Positions 8,920-16,453 of a stretch of 21,783 nucleotides of DNA are shown in pieces. How positions within the stretch are numbered: position 1 is the first letter of the stretch; each line of letters opens with the position of its first letter. The DNA lies in contig NZ_CASDOY010000031.1 in assembly GCF_949282365.1 (NCBI RefSeq), forward strand, positions 1 to 21,783, given 5' to 3'. The notes under the pieces are model-generated. The model ran no database searches. It was given only the letters and a program-made list of their open reading frames with translations, and was not told where the DNA came from. The DNA is from an uncultured Desulfovibrio sp. Lineage in GTDB: Bacteria > Desulfobacterota > Desulfovibrionia > Desulfovibrionales > Desulfovibrionaceae. The translations under genes were made by a program, and so were the position numbers.

Positions 8920-8964
8920 TGATATTTTTTTAGCGTTTTTTTCTAACGCGCATTTGAAATATCA
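8920..8964. repeat. AT-rich inverted repeat spanning the xdhC-like stop codon
   Basis: Arms TGATATTT (8920-8927) and AAATATCA (8957-8964) are perfect complements, with a second pair GCGTT/AACGC nested inside. The right arm includes the stop codon of the xdhC-like gene. T-runs occur only on the plus strand, so it does not look like a normal terminator for the minus-strand gene. Confidence 0.4.
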
Positions 8965-10080
8965 GCGGCCGCCCCTGAGCGCGCCCAGGGTCCCGGCCCG
9001 GGCGGCCATGAGTTCGGCCACCACGGAAACGGCGATCTGCTGCGGCGTGTCCGCGCCGATGCCCAGTCCGATGGGGCAGCAGACGCGCTCCAGCGCGGCC
9101 CCCGTCACGCCCTGGGCCCGCAGGGCCGCGTAGACCGAGGCCTTCTTGCTGCTGCTGCCGATCATACCAATATAGAAGGCCTCCGTCTCCAGCGCCTGGG
9201 CCAGCACCTCGCGGTCGAAGCTGTGGCCCCGGGTCATGATGGCCACATAATGGTGGCGGCCGATGCCGCAACGCGCGGCCAGATCCTCAAAGGCGGGCAA
9301 GACCAGGCAGCGCCGCGCCATGGGGAAGCGCCGGGTGTCGGCGAACTCGGCCCGGTCGTCCACCACGTCCACCACGAAACCGGCGGCATGGGCCAGACGG
9401 GCCGTCTCCAGCGAGACATGGCCGCCGCCGCAGAGCAGCAGCACCGGCGGCGCGTCCAGGGCCTCCACATAGCGTTCCACAGCGCCGTCCCGCAACAGGC
9501 CGGGACGGCCCTTGCGCCCGGCCAGCAGGGGACGCACCGTGTCCGCGCCCGCATGCAGGCCGTCCACCAGGGGCCGGCCTTCGGGCAGGGCGTCCAGATA
9601 GAGGTCGCGCACGGGCGCGTCGGCCCGGCTCACGTCCAGCAGCCAGATGCCGGTCAGCCCGGCCTTCAGGGCCGCATCCGCCGCGTGGAACAGCGGCGCC
9701 TGCGCCGGGGACAGATATTCGCAGAGCAGGTCCATGCTGCCGCCGCAGATCATGTCGCTGTCGGGGCCGAGGCCGGTGAGGTCGCAACGCACGCGGGCGG
9801 AGCGCCCCTCCCGCAGGCAGACGTTGGCCGCCTCCACGGCACGGGCTTCCAGCAGGCCGCCGCCCACGGTGCCCTCCAGACCGGCGGCCGTGAGCAGGGC
9901 GCGGGTACCGGCGGCGCGCGGGGCCGAGCCCTCGCGCTCCACCACGGTCAGCAGGACCACGGCCTGCCCTTCGTCCAGCAGGCGGGCCGCGCGGGCTTCC
10001 AGATTCAGGGGCACGCCCAGGCCGTCCACCGGGGCGCTCACCAGCACCGGCGCGGCCGGGGCCTTAGGCTTCCTGTCCAT
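8962..10080 (-). CDS. XdhC/CoxI-family protein, molybdenum hydroxylase maturation factor
   Basis: The 372-residue protein belongs to the XdhC family, which binds molybdenum cofactor and helps its modification and insertion into enzymes such as xanthine dehydrogenase. The N-terminal XdhC/CoxI domain (about residues 30-125) has TVVEREGSAPRAAGTRALL, the turn GTVGGGLLEA (70-79) and the ICGGSMDL stretch (111-118). The C-terminal Rossmann domain has LLLCGGGHVSLETARLAHAA (213-232), VVDDR (239-243), TRGHSFDREVL (283-293) and YIGMIGSSSKK (303-313). Its start at 10080 has AAAGGAGG inside the end of topA, and it overlaps that gene by 17 bases. No molybdenum hydroxylase subunit gene is in the window, so its client enzyme is elsewhere or unknown. 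Confidence 0.9.
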   Translation of the reverse strand: MDRKPKAPAAPVLVSAPVDGLGVPLNLEARAARLLDEGQAVVLLTVVEREGSAPRAAGTRALLTAAGLEGTVGGGLLEARAVEAANVCLREGRSARVRCDLTGLGPDSDMICGGSMDLLCEYLSPAQAPLFHAADAALKAGLTGIWLLDVSRADAPVRDLYLDALPEGRPLVDGLHAGADTVRPLLAGRKGRPGLLRDGAVERYVEALDAPPVLLLCGGGHVSLETARLAHAAGFVVDVVDDRAEFADTRRFPMARRCLVLPAFEDLAARCGIGRHHYVAIMTRGHSFDREVLAQALETEAFYIGMIGSSSKKASVYAALRAQGVTGAALERVCCPIGLGIGADTPQQIAVSVVAELMAARAGTLGALRGGR

Positions 10081-12316
10081 CGTCGCCTCCTTTCACATAG
10101 CCGCAGCCCTTCGTGGGGCACATGACCTTGACGCTGCCGTCACGGCCGCGCTTCTCCACCAGATAGGGGGAGGCGCAGCGCGGGCAGGGGCCGGGCACGG
10201 GCTTGTCCCAGAGGGCGAAATCACATTGCGGGTAACGGTCGCAGGAATAGAAGATCTTGCCGCGCTTGGTACTCTTTTCCACCATGCGGCCCTCGCCGCA
10301 GCGCGGGCACATGACGCCCGTGGCCAGGGGCGCGGTATAGTTGCAGTCCGGGTAGCCCGTGCAGGCGATGAAGCGGCTGCCCGTGCGCGCGTGCTTGACC
10401 ACCAGGTCCTTGCCGCAGCGCGGGCATTCGCCCACCTTTTCCAGCTCGGGCTTCTGCGGGGCCACCATTTCCAGGCGGCCGTCCTCGCTGCGCCGGAAAT
10501 TGCTGGTGAAGCGGCAGTCCGGGTAGCCGCTGCAGGCCAGGAAGGGCCCGGCCTTGCCGAATTTGATCATCAGGGGCTTGCCGCAGTCGGGGCAGGCCAG
10601 CTCCGTGGGCAGGCCGCCCTTGACGCTCTGCATGTTCCTGGCCGCCGCCGCCAGCGTGGGATTGAAATCGTCGGCAAAGGCATGCATCAGGTCCACCCAC
10701 TGCTGGTCGCCGTCGGCCACCTTGTCCAGCGAGCTCTCCATCTCGGCCGTGAAGCCCACATCCATGAGGCGCGGGAAGTGCTCCACCAGCTGCTCGCAGA
10801 CCACGCGGCCCAGGTCCGTGGGGATGAAGTGGCGGTCCTCCAGGCTCACATATTCGCGGTCCTGCAGGGTGGAGATGATGCTGGCGTAGGTGGAGGGACG
10901 GCCGATGCCCCGTTCTTCCAGCTCGCGCACCAGGCTGGCTTCGCTGTAGCGGGCCGGGGGCTGGGTGAACTTCTGTTCCTTGTCCAGCTTTTCCAGCTCC
11001 AGGGCCTGGCCCGGCGTCAGGGGCGGCAGCTCGGCGTCGCCTTCGTCCTTGCCCCGGGGCAGCACGGCCAGGAAACCGGGGAAGAGCAGGCGCTCGCCCC
11101 TGGCCTTCCACTGGCTGCGGCCGCAGGCCACGGTCACCGTGGTGTCGTGGAAGCGCGCCCCGGTCATCTGCGAGGCCACGAAGCGCGACCAGATCAGGCG
11201 GTACAGATTGTACTGGTCCGGGGGCAGGGCCGCCTTGACCATCTCGGGCGTGATGTTCACATCCACGGGGCGGATGGCTTCGTGGGCGTCCTGGGCCCCG
11301 CTCCTGGTCTTGTAGACGCGCTTCCTGGCGGGCAGGTAGTCGGCGCCGAAACGGCCCTGGATGAAGTCGTGCGCCGCCTGGCGGGCCTCGTCGGCGATGC
11401 GCGTGGAGTCGGTACGCATGTAGGTGATGAGGGCCGTGATGCTGCCGTCCTCCATCTCCACGCCTTCGTAAAGGCGCTGGGCGATGTTCATGGTGCGCTT
11501 GGCCGTGTAGGAAAGGCGCTGGTTGGCGGCCTGCTGCAGGGTGGAAGTGATGAAGGGCGGCTGCGGCGCGCGCTCGCGCTCCTTCTGTTCCACGCTCTCC
11601 ACCACGAAGGGCCGGCCCTTGAGCTCGGCCTCCAGGGCGGCGGCCTCGGCGGCATTGCGGATCACGGCCTTCTTGCCGCCGATGCGGGCCAGCTCCGCCC
11701 GGAAGGACGGCGGCACGCCGGCGGCCAGCAGGGCCTTGAACAGCCAGTATTCCTCGGGCCTGAAGGCCGCGCGCTCGGCCTCGCGCTCCACGATGAGGCG
11801 CAGGGCCACGGACTGCACGCGCCCGGCCGAGATGCCGCGCTTGATGGTCTTCCAGAGCAGGGGCGAGATCTTGTAGCCCACCAGACGGTCCAGCACGCGC
11901 CGGGCCTGCTGGGCGTCGAAAAGATGCTGGTTGAGCTCGCGCGGATGGGCCAGGGCTTCCTTGACGGCGCGGGCGGTGATCTCGTTGAACTGGATGCGCT
12001 TGATGTCCTTGGCCTTGTCGCGGATCAGCTCCGCCACATGCCAGGCGATGGCCTCCCCTTCGCGGTCCGGGTCGGGCGCCAGATAGACGGTATCGGCCTT
12101 GGCCGCGGCGCTGCGCAGTTCGCTGACCACGTTCTTTTTATTGTCGATGACCTCGTACTGGGGGGCAAAATCGTTGGCCTCGTCCACGCCCAGACTGCTG
12201 GACGGCAGGTCGCGCACATGGCCCACACTGGCCTGCACCATGTACTGCGGTCCCAGAAATTTCTTGATGGTCTTCACCTTGGCCGGCGATTCCACGATGA
12301 TCAGCTGTTTGCCCAT
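10064..12316 (-). CDS. topA: DNA topoisomerase I
   Basis: The 750-residue type IA topoisomerase relaxes negatively supercoiled DNA in the cytoplasm. The Toprim domain at the N-terminus has IIVESPAKVKTIKKFLG (6-22) and the metal-binding DPDREGE (82-88). The catalytic tyrosine is Tyr299 in TYMRTDSTRIA, the family active-site motif. Four C-terminal zinc-ribbon repeats follow, starting near residues 575, 631, 670 and 711, each with CxxC pairs (CPDCGK, CPRCGK, CPRCGE, CPRCAS); the last ends CPTKGCGY. ATG 12316 is chosen over an upstream extension because MGKQLIIVES is the usual N-terminus and AAGGGA sits just before it. Its 3' end overlaps the XdhC-like gene. Confidence 0.98.
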   Translation of the reverse strand: MGKQLIIVESPAKVKTIKKFLGPQYMVQASVGHVRDLPSSSLGVDEANDFAPQYEVIDNKKNVVSELRSAAAKADTVYLAPDPDREGEAIAWHVAELIRDKAKDIKRIQFNEITARAVKEALAHPRELNQHLFDAQQARRVLDRLVGYKISPLLWKTIKRGISAGRVQSVALRLIVEREAERAAFRPEEYWLFKALLAAGVPPSFRAELARIGGKKAVIRNAAEAAALEAELKGRPFVVESVEQKERERAPQPPFITSTLQQAANQRLSYTAKRTMNIAQRLYEGVEMEDGSITALITYMRTDSTRIADEARQAAHDFIQGRFGADYLPARKRVYKTRSGAQDAHEAIRPVDVNITPEMVKAALPPDQYNLYRLIWSRFVASQMTGARFHDTTVTVACGRSQWKARGERLLFPGFLAVLPRGKDEGDAELPPLTPGQALELEKLDKEQKFTQPPARYSEASLVRELEERGIGRPSTYASIISTLQDREYVSLEDRHFIPTDLGRVVCEQLVEHFPRLMDVGFTAEMESSLDKVADGDQQWVDLMHAFADDFNPTLAAAARNMQSVKGGLPTELACPDCGKPLMIKFGKAGPFLACSGYPDCRFTSNFRRSEDGRLEMVAPQKPELEKVGECPRCGKDLVVKHARTGSRFIACTGYPDCNYTAPLATGVMCPRCGEGRMVEKSTKRGKIFYSCDRYPQCDFALWDKPVPGPCPRCASPYLVEKRGRDGSVKVMCPTKGCGYVKGGDDGQEA

Positions 12317-12335
12317 GATGTCCCTTGCCCATCCG

Positions 12336-12351
12336 ACTGCCGGGCGGCAGT
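12336..12351. repeat. Palindrome in the topA leader
   Basis: ACTGCCG (12336-12342) and CGGCAGT (12345-12351) are perfect complements around two bases, just upstream of the topA Shine-Dalgarno. It may be a protein-binding operator or a small mRNA hairpin. Supercoiling control of topA is known in bacteria, but nothing here links this site to it directly. Confidence 0.45.
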
Positions 12352-12566
12352 GAGGAATTTTGCATGAAAAAAGACGATCCTGCGGACCGTTATCTTGCCA
12401 GAAGGTCCCGCCGGAAGCCGGGCGGGGGCACGGCCGCCCTGCCGGAGCTTCAAGGCTGCGGGGCGGACCGCGCGGACTGCCGTGTGCGCGGGAGAATACG
12501 GCAAAATGCGGCCACGTCAAGCCCGATATGCGCCGCGGCCGCGCCAAATGCGCTTTTGCCGCCGTC

Positions 12567-12595
12567 TGGACAGCCCGCCCGGCCTGGGCTACATC
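12567..12595 (+). promoter_or_regulatory. Candidate promoter of the first TraT-like lipoprotein gene
   Basis: TGGACA (12567-12572) is five of six to the -35 consensus. TACATC (12590-12595), 17 bases on, is a weak -10 match. Predicted transcription start is near 12602, giving a leader of about 32 bases with AAGGAGG at 12623-12629. Confidence 0.35.
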
Positions 12596-12633
12596 CATAA
12601 AAGAGAGCGCCCTGCACGTTCCAAGGAGGCCTT

Positions 12634-13287
12634 ATGCATCCGCAGCGCATCCTGATCCTGTTCCCTCTCCTCATCCTGCTCCTCTGCCTGGGGGCCTGCG
12701 CCTCGCACGATGCCCGGCCCGCGCCGGAGCCCGGCGCCCCCCTGCCCGCCGTCAGCCTGGAACGGGGCGACCGGGTGCTGGTCAGGATCGAGAACGGCAA
12801 GGGCATGGCGGACGACCTGCATTCCATGCTCACGGCCTATCTGCAGAGCGAACGCGGCCTGAACCCGGCCTCCGGGGTCGCGGAAGCGGATCTGGTCATC
12901 CTGGTGGACATCCGCGACGTCTGGCCCACCAGCGACGGCAGCCGGGTCAACGCCGGGCGCGCCCTGGGCACCGTGGGCACGGGCACCATGATGGGCGTGC
13001 TGCTGGGCGGCCTGGCCGACGGCCGCAGCGGGGCCCTGGTGGGCGCGGGCATCGGCGCCACGGTGGGCATGGGCGCCACCCTCTACGATCAGGCCGACGC
13101 CTCCGCCAGCACCAGCTGGGCCATGGAAGCCGCCGTGGGCATGGCGGCCCGCCGCCTGCCCGACAAGGACAGCCTGCGCCGGGTGGCCGTGACCAGCCGG
13201 GGCGACGCCCGCAGCAAGGACGAGGCCTTTGCCGGGCTGGAAGACGCCCTGTGCCGGATCATCCTGGAGGCCATCAGCGTCCAGTGA
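12634..13287 (+). CDS. TraT-like outer-membrane lipoprotein with glycine zipper
   Basis: The 217-residue lipoprotein has a signal peptide ending in lipobox LGAC (Cys22). The mature part carries a beta-alpha-beta stretch, RVLVRIENGKGMADDLHSML and following residues to ADLVILVDIRDV, that resembles the corresponding part of TraT (hydrophobic strand, 'N.S.....L...I...L...G', then a strand before the zipper). A Gly/Ala-rich glycine-zipper hairpin follows at about residues 108-152 (VGTGTMMGVLLGGLADG, VGAGIGATVGMGA), as in TraT. TraT is known as a plasmid-encoded surface-exclusion and complement-resistance lipoprotein; the role here is unproven. The start has AAGGAGG four bases before ATG. A second, similar lipoprotein gene follows downstream. 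The TraT comparison is from memory of the family and should be checked by search. Confidence 0.7.
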   Translation: MHPQRILILFPLLILLLCLGACASHDARPAPEPGAPLPAVSLERGDRVLVRIENGKGMADDLHSMLTAYLQSERGLNPASGVAEADLVILVDIRDVWPTSDGSRVNAGRALGTVGTGTMMGVLLGGLADGRSGALVGAGIGATVGMGATLYDQADASASTSWAMEAAVGMAARRLPDKDSLRRVAVTSRGDARSKDEAFAGLEDALCRIILEAISVQ

Positions 13288-13604
13288 GGCGACGCCCGCG
13301 CCTGCGGAGCCACGGCCCCGCACTCGCGCCGGGCCGGCAGAAGCGTTGTCCGCCCCCGCATGGAGCCATGTCCCTTGCCGGCTCCCGGCCCTGCTCCGGC
13401 CCGCGACGGCGGTCGCTCCCCGCGCCCTTCCCCGCCCCGGCTGGACAGGGCCGCGTTTTCTGCGGTATAGGGCTGGCCTCGACGACAGAACCGCGTCCCT
13501 GCCGGACGCGCCGGTCTCCCCTGTCTCCCTGGGCACCGCCGGACGGTAACGGCGCGCCCGGCTCCTCCCGGGGGCCGCAAGCCCTGTCGCCGTCCCGGAG
13601 ACAC
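13288..13604. other. Intergenic region between the two TraT-like genes
   Basis: These 317 bases are GC-rich and include a promoter candidate at 13442-13471. No hairpin with a T-tract is visible after the first gene. The frame upstream of ATG 13605 stays open for several hundred bases, but without any lipobox or recognisable domain, so I do not extend the second gene into it. Confidence 0.5.
13442..13471 (+). promoter_or_regulatory. Candidate promoter of the second TraT-like gene
   Basis: TGGACA (13442-13447) and TATAGG (13466-13471) are separated by 18 bases. The -10 matches the consensus at four of six positions. The start of transcription would be near 13478, leaving a leader of roughly 127 bases before ATG 13605. 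Confidence 0.4.
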
Positions 13605-14258
13605 ATGAAAAACACGCTCTTTCCCCTCCTGCTGCTGCTTTTGCTGCTGCTTCCCGGCTGCCAGCACCGCCAGCCCTCCCCCACGGATATCCAGGTCCTG
13701 CGCCAGGGCTCCCTGGCCCAGGCCGACGAGGACACCACCCCGGTGGTCTACGTCAGCATCCGCGACCAGAGCCGCCACGTCTTCGGCCTGCGCACGGAAG
13801 TGGAACGCCTGCTGCGCGCCGAACAATACGACATCACCGACAATCCGAGCCAGGCCGGCTTCATCATCCAGGCCAGCGTGCTGGAGGCCGGCATCGCGGA
13901 CGCCGCCACGGCGCAGCGTCTGGTGGAGGCCGGCTACGGGGCCCCGTCGGCCCTTTCCGGCAAGGGCTCGACCCTGGTCCTGTCGGACATCCTGCTGGTG
14001 CAGCGCCGTGTGCCCAGCGACAAGCGCCCGCAGCGCGTCATGCTGCAGAACATCGGCAGCCGCAACGCCCGCGGCAGCAGCCAGATGCGCACCGGCCTGC
14101 TGGCCCGGCGCGAGTTCCAGGTGGAGGCGGGCATCCCGGCCCTCTTCGTGACCCTGCTGGCCAAGGAGATCACCGCGCCCTTCAGCCAGCAGGCCCCCGC
14201 AGGCACGCCCTCCGCAGGCACGCCCGCCACGGACAGCCAGGTGGGCCAGCGGCCCTGA
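13605..14258 (+). CDS. TraT-like lipoprotein lacking the glycine zipper
   Basis: The 217-residue protein starts with a run of nine leucines and lipobox LPGC (Cys19). The segment VVYVSIRDQSRHVFGLRTEV through GFIIQASVLEAGI has the same layout as TraT's N-terminal half: strand, 'I.+.S.....GL...V...L', 'YDITDNPSQA', strand 'FIIQA.VL.A'. It is visibly the same type of domain as in the preceding lipoprotein gene, but sequence identity is low and the Gly/Ala zipper is absent; a Ser/Leu-rich segment takes its place. The tail after residue 195 is Pro/Ala/Thr-rich with a short APAGTPSAGTP repeat. GGAG lies four bases before ATG. No function is established; surface lipoprotein is the safest description. 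Confidence 0.65.
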   Translation: MKNTLFPLLLLLLLLLPGCQHRQPSPTDIQVLRQGSLAQADEDTTPVVYVSIRDQSRHVFGLRTEVERLLRAEQYDITDNPSQAGFIIQASVLEAGIADAATAQRLVEAGYGAPSALSGKGSTLVLSDILLVQRRVPSDKRPQRVMLQNIGSRNARGSSQMRTGLLARREFQVEAGIPALFVTLLAKEITAPFSQQAPAGTPSAGTPATDSQVGQRP

Positions 14259-14721
14259 CGGGCCCCGGCAGTCCGCGCCCGGCCTCCTTTCCCGCTCCTC
14301 CTGCCCGGCCCGTTGCCCGGCAGGAACGCAGGAGCCGCGCGCCCTGCGGCGTTGCCGCCGTACCACGGCCCAAAGCTGCGTCACCGGCGGCACGGCGGGA
14401 AGGACCGCCCCCTGCGGGGAGCGGCCAGGCATGGCGCTCCGGCCCGGTCAGCGAGGCCCGGACAGGGCTCCGGCGTCCCGCGCTTCGGACAGGGATGCGC
14501 CGCCCCGTCCCCCTGCCGCGGCACCTGACAGGGCCCGCACGGCAAGCCAGCGGTCCCGGCAGCCGAATCTCGCCGTCCGGTCCCTGCCCGGCCTGCACGA
14601 CGCGCCATGCGCGCCCGCAGGCAGCCGGTCCTGGACGTCCGCGCCCGCTTCTGCTAGAAAGCTCCCCCCGCCCCTGCCACGGCCGTGACGGGAATCTTTA
14701 CCGCTGCGCAAGGAAAATCTC
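14259..14721. other. GC-rich intergenic region before the glycosyltransferase gene
   Basis: This 463-base stretch holds the promoter candidate at 14632-14660 and a small hairpin (GCGGC, 14346-14350, and GCCGC, 14354-14358). No strong terminator is apparent after the second lipoprotein gene. Short open frames on both strands are proline- and arginine-rich translations of GC-rich DNA and are not supported as genes. Confidence 0.5.
14632..14660 (+). promoter_or_regulatory. Candidate promoter of the GT9 glycosyltransferase gene
   Basis: TGGACG (14632-14637) and TAGAAA (14655-14660) are exactly 17 bases apart, and TGC immediately precedes the -10 box, giving an extended -10. Each hexamer matches the consensus at four of six positions. 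The predicted leader is about 55 bases, ending in AAGGA at 14710-14714 before ATG 14722. Confidence 0.5.
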
Positions 14722-16332
14722 ATGCGTCTGGATGCCCTCGTCATCAATCTGACCCGTTTCGGGAACCTGCTGCTCAGTCAGCCCCTGCTGCACGACCTGC
14801 ACAAGGCCGGACGCAGCACCACCCTGCTCTGTCTGGAAAAATACGCGGACACCGAGGGCCTGCTGCAATTCGCCAGCCCCCTGCTCACCGTGCCCGACCG
14901 CCTTGTCCAAACCGGACAGGCCGACGCCACCCGGCAGGAGCTGCAGGACTGGGCCGGAGAGCTGCGCGCCCGCGTCCAGGCCGGGCACATCATCAACCTG
15001 ACGCCCAGCATGCCCGCCCGTCGCCTGGCCGTGAGCCTGGCCCCCTCGCCCGAGGCCGTGCTGGGCTTCGGTCTGGACCACAAGGGCCGCCCCCGCGCCG
15101 ACAGCCTCTGGGCGGCCTTCCTCCACGCCGCCAAGCTGCGCCAGAGCGACGCCCCCTTCAACCTGGCCGACATGTTCCGCATGACCGGCGCGCCCCTGCT
15201 GGGCGAACGGGCCACGGAACTGCTCTCCGCCCCCGGCTCCGGCCTGTTCAACGAACCGGGCGCCGAGGCCCGCGCCACGGCCCGCCGCCTGCTGTCCCGC
15301 GCGCCGGTGATCCGCCACGGCTTCATCGGCATGCAGCTGGGCGCCAGCGAAAAACGCCGTCAGTGGCCCGTGAGCCACTTCGTGGAGCTGGGCAAGCGCA
15401 TCTGGCAGGAAGAGGGCATCTGCCCCGTCCTGCTGGGCGAAGCCTCGGAACGGCCCCTGGCCGACGAATATGCCCGCCTGACCGGCACGCCCTTCGTGGA
15501 CGTGGTGGGCCGGACCAATATCTTCGAGCTGGGCGCCGTGCTGCGCGAGATGGCCATGCTGGTCACCAACAACACCGGCACCATGCATCTGGCCGCCGGT
15601 CTGGGCCTGCCCCTGCTCGCCATCTTCCTGGCCACGGCCCAGCCCTGTGATACCGGCCCCTACCTGCCCGGCAGCTGCTGTCTGGAGCCCACCCTGCCCT
15701 GCCACCCCTGCCCGCACGACCATGACTGCACCCTGGGCGAGAAATGCCGCCAGCACATCAGCGCCTCGGTGGTGGCCGACCTGGTGCTGGCCAAACTCAC
15801 CAGTGGCCAGTGGAGCGAAGGCATCACCACCTCGGCCTGTCGCGAGGCACGCATCTGGCAGACCGCCACGGACTCGCGCGGCTTCATCACCACTGCCTGT
15901 CTCTCCGACCACAAGGCCGATGACCGCACCCTCTGGCTCTGCCAGCAGCGCGTCTACTGGCGCCGCATCCTGGACGACCTGACCTCCGGCGCCACGGAGC
16001 CCACGCCCCTGACCAGTGTGCCCCTGAGCATGGCCTGCCCCAACTATTCCAGCCAGTTCACGGCCCGGGTGGGCAAGGCCCTGGGCCACTGCGCCCATCT
16101 GCTCCAGACCCTGCTGCAGGAATGCGCCCCCCTGCCGCAGCACTTCGATCCCACCGGGCACCCCCTGTGCCTGACCATCCTGCAGCACATGCAGTCCTGC
16201 CCCGAGCTGGCCAGCATGGCCTTCTTCTGGCACCAGCTCTGCCAGCACTACCAGGGCCGCGGCCCCCGCTTCCTGCAGGCCGTGGGCCTGCTGCACGCCC
16301 ATATCCTGCGCTGGGCCGGGAGCTTCGACTAG
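14722..16332 (+). CDS. Glycosyltransferase family 9 (heptosyltransferase-like), with C-terminal extension
   Basis: The 536-residue protein resembles ADP-heptose:LPS heptosyltransferases that build the inner LPS core at the cytoplasmic membrane face. The N-terminal acceptor domain starts LDALVINLTRFGNLLLSQPL, the usual 'D.G..L...P' phosphate-loop-like start. The donor domain has QLGASEKRRQWPVSHFVELG (from about residue 205) and NNTGTMHLAAGLGLPLLAIF (about 283-302), both GT9 hallmarks. A Cys-rich stretch follows (CCLEPTLPCHPCPHDHDC, about 314-331), common in some GT9 enzymes. GT9 proteins are usually near 350 residues, so about 170 residues after 365 form an extra, mostly helical region with no domain I recognise. 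The start has AAGGA seven bases before ATG. The exact sugar and acceptor are not determinable here. Confidence 0.85.
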   Translation: MRLDALVINLTRFGNLLLSQPLLHDLHKAGRSTTLLCLEKYADTEGLLQFASPLLTVPDRLVQTGQADATRQELQDWAGELRARVQAGHIINLTPSMPARRLAVSLAPSPEAVLGFGLDHKGRPRADSLWAAFLHAAKLRQSDAPFNLADMFRMTGAPLLGERATELLSAPGSGLFNEPGAEARATARRLLSRAPVIRHGFIGMQLGASEKRRQWPVSHFVELGKRIWQEEGICPVLLGEASERPLADEYARLTGTPFVDVVGRTNIFELGAVLREMAMLVTNNTGTMHLAAGLGLPLLAIFLATAQPCDTGPYLPGSCCLEPTLPCHPCPHDHDCTLGEKCRQHISASVVADLVLAKLTSGQWSEGITTSACREARIWQTATDSRGFITTACLSDHKADDRTLWLCQQRVYWRRILDDLTSGATEPTPLTSVPLSMACPNYSSQFTARVGKALGHCAHLLQTLLQECAPLPQHFDPTGHPLCLTILQHMQSCPELASMAFFWHQLCQHYQGRGPRFLQAVGLLHAHILRWAGSFD

Positions 16333-16350
16333 GAGCCCGCGGCAGCCTTG

Positions 16351-16373
16351 TTGGGGAAGGAGCCCTTTCCCAA
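16351..16373 (+). terminator. Terminator-like hairpin after the GT9 gene
   Basis: TTGGGGAAGG (16351-16360) pairs with CCTTTCCCAA (16364-16373) through ten base pairs, one of them G-U, around a 3-base loop. The tail is not an immediate T-run. It may act together with the stronger hairpin at 16402-16443. Confidence 0.4.
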
Positions 16374-16401
16374 AACGCGCTTTATTCCATTATATAGCTG
16401 A

Positions 16402-16443
16402 AAAGGAAGAGGCGACCGTCACATGACGGTCGCCTCTTCCTTT
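16402..16443. terminator. Bidirectional terminator between convergent genes
   Basis: A perfect 19-bp inverted repeat (16402-16420 and 16425-16443) with a 4-base loop. Each strand shows T's at the end of the right arm (TTT, then TTTT within eight bases on the plus strand; TTTT on the minus strand). It sits between the GT9 gene (plus) and the 16454-17128 gene (minus), so it probably ends transcription from both. Confidence 0.85.
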
Positions 16444-16453
16444 GTCTTTTCGA

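Larger units (their letters stand above)
12317..12633. other. Divergent intergenic region between topA and the first TraT-like gene
   Basis: This region must hold promoters for both directions. It contains the topA ribosome site, a palindrome at 12336-12351, a GC-rich hairpin at 12407-12426 (CCCGCCGG/CCGGGCGGG with one bulge) and a plus-strand promoter candidate at 12567-12595. Open frames here have no recognisable domains and are rejected as genes. I could not pick a convincing topA promoter. Confidence 0.5.

Noticed and set aside
9647..12367. A 906-codon plus-strand open frame
   Set aside because: Antisense to xdhC-like and topA genes, both certain; composition is Ala/Arg/Gly-rich and unlike a protein family.
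12325..12600. A 91-codon plus-strand open frame upstream of the first TraT-like gene
   Set aside because: It lies in the topA/TraT-like divergent promoter region, has no ribosome site or domain and overlaps regulatory candidates.
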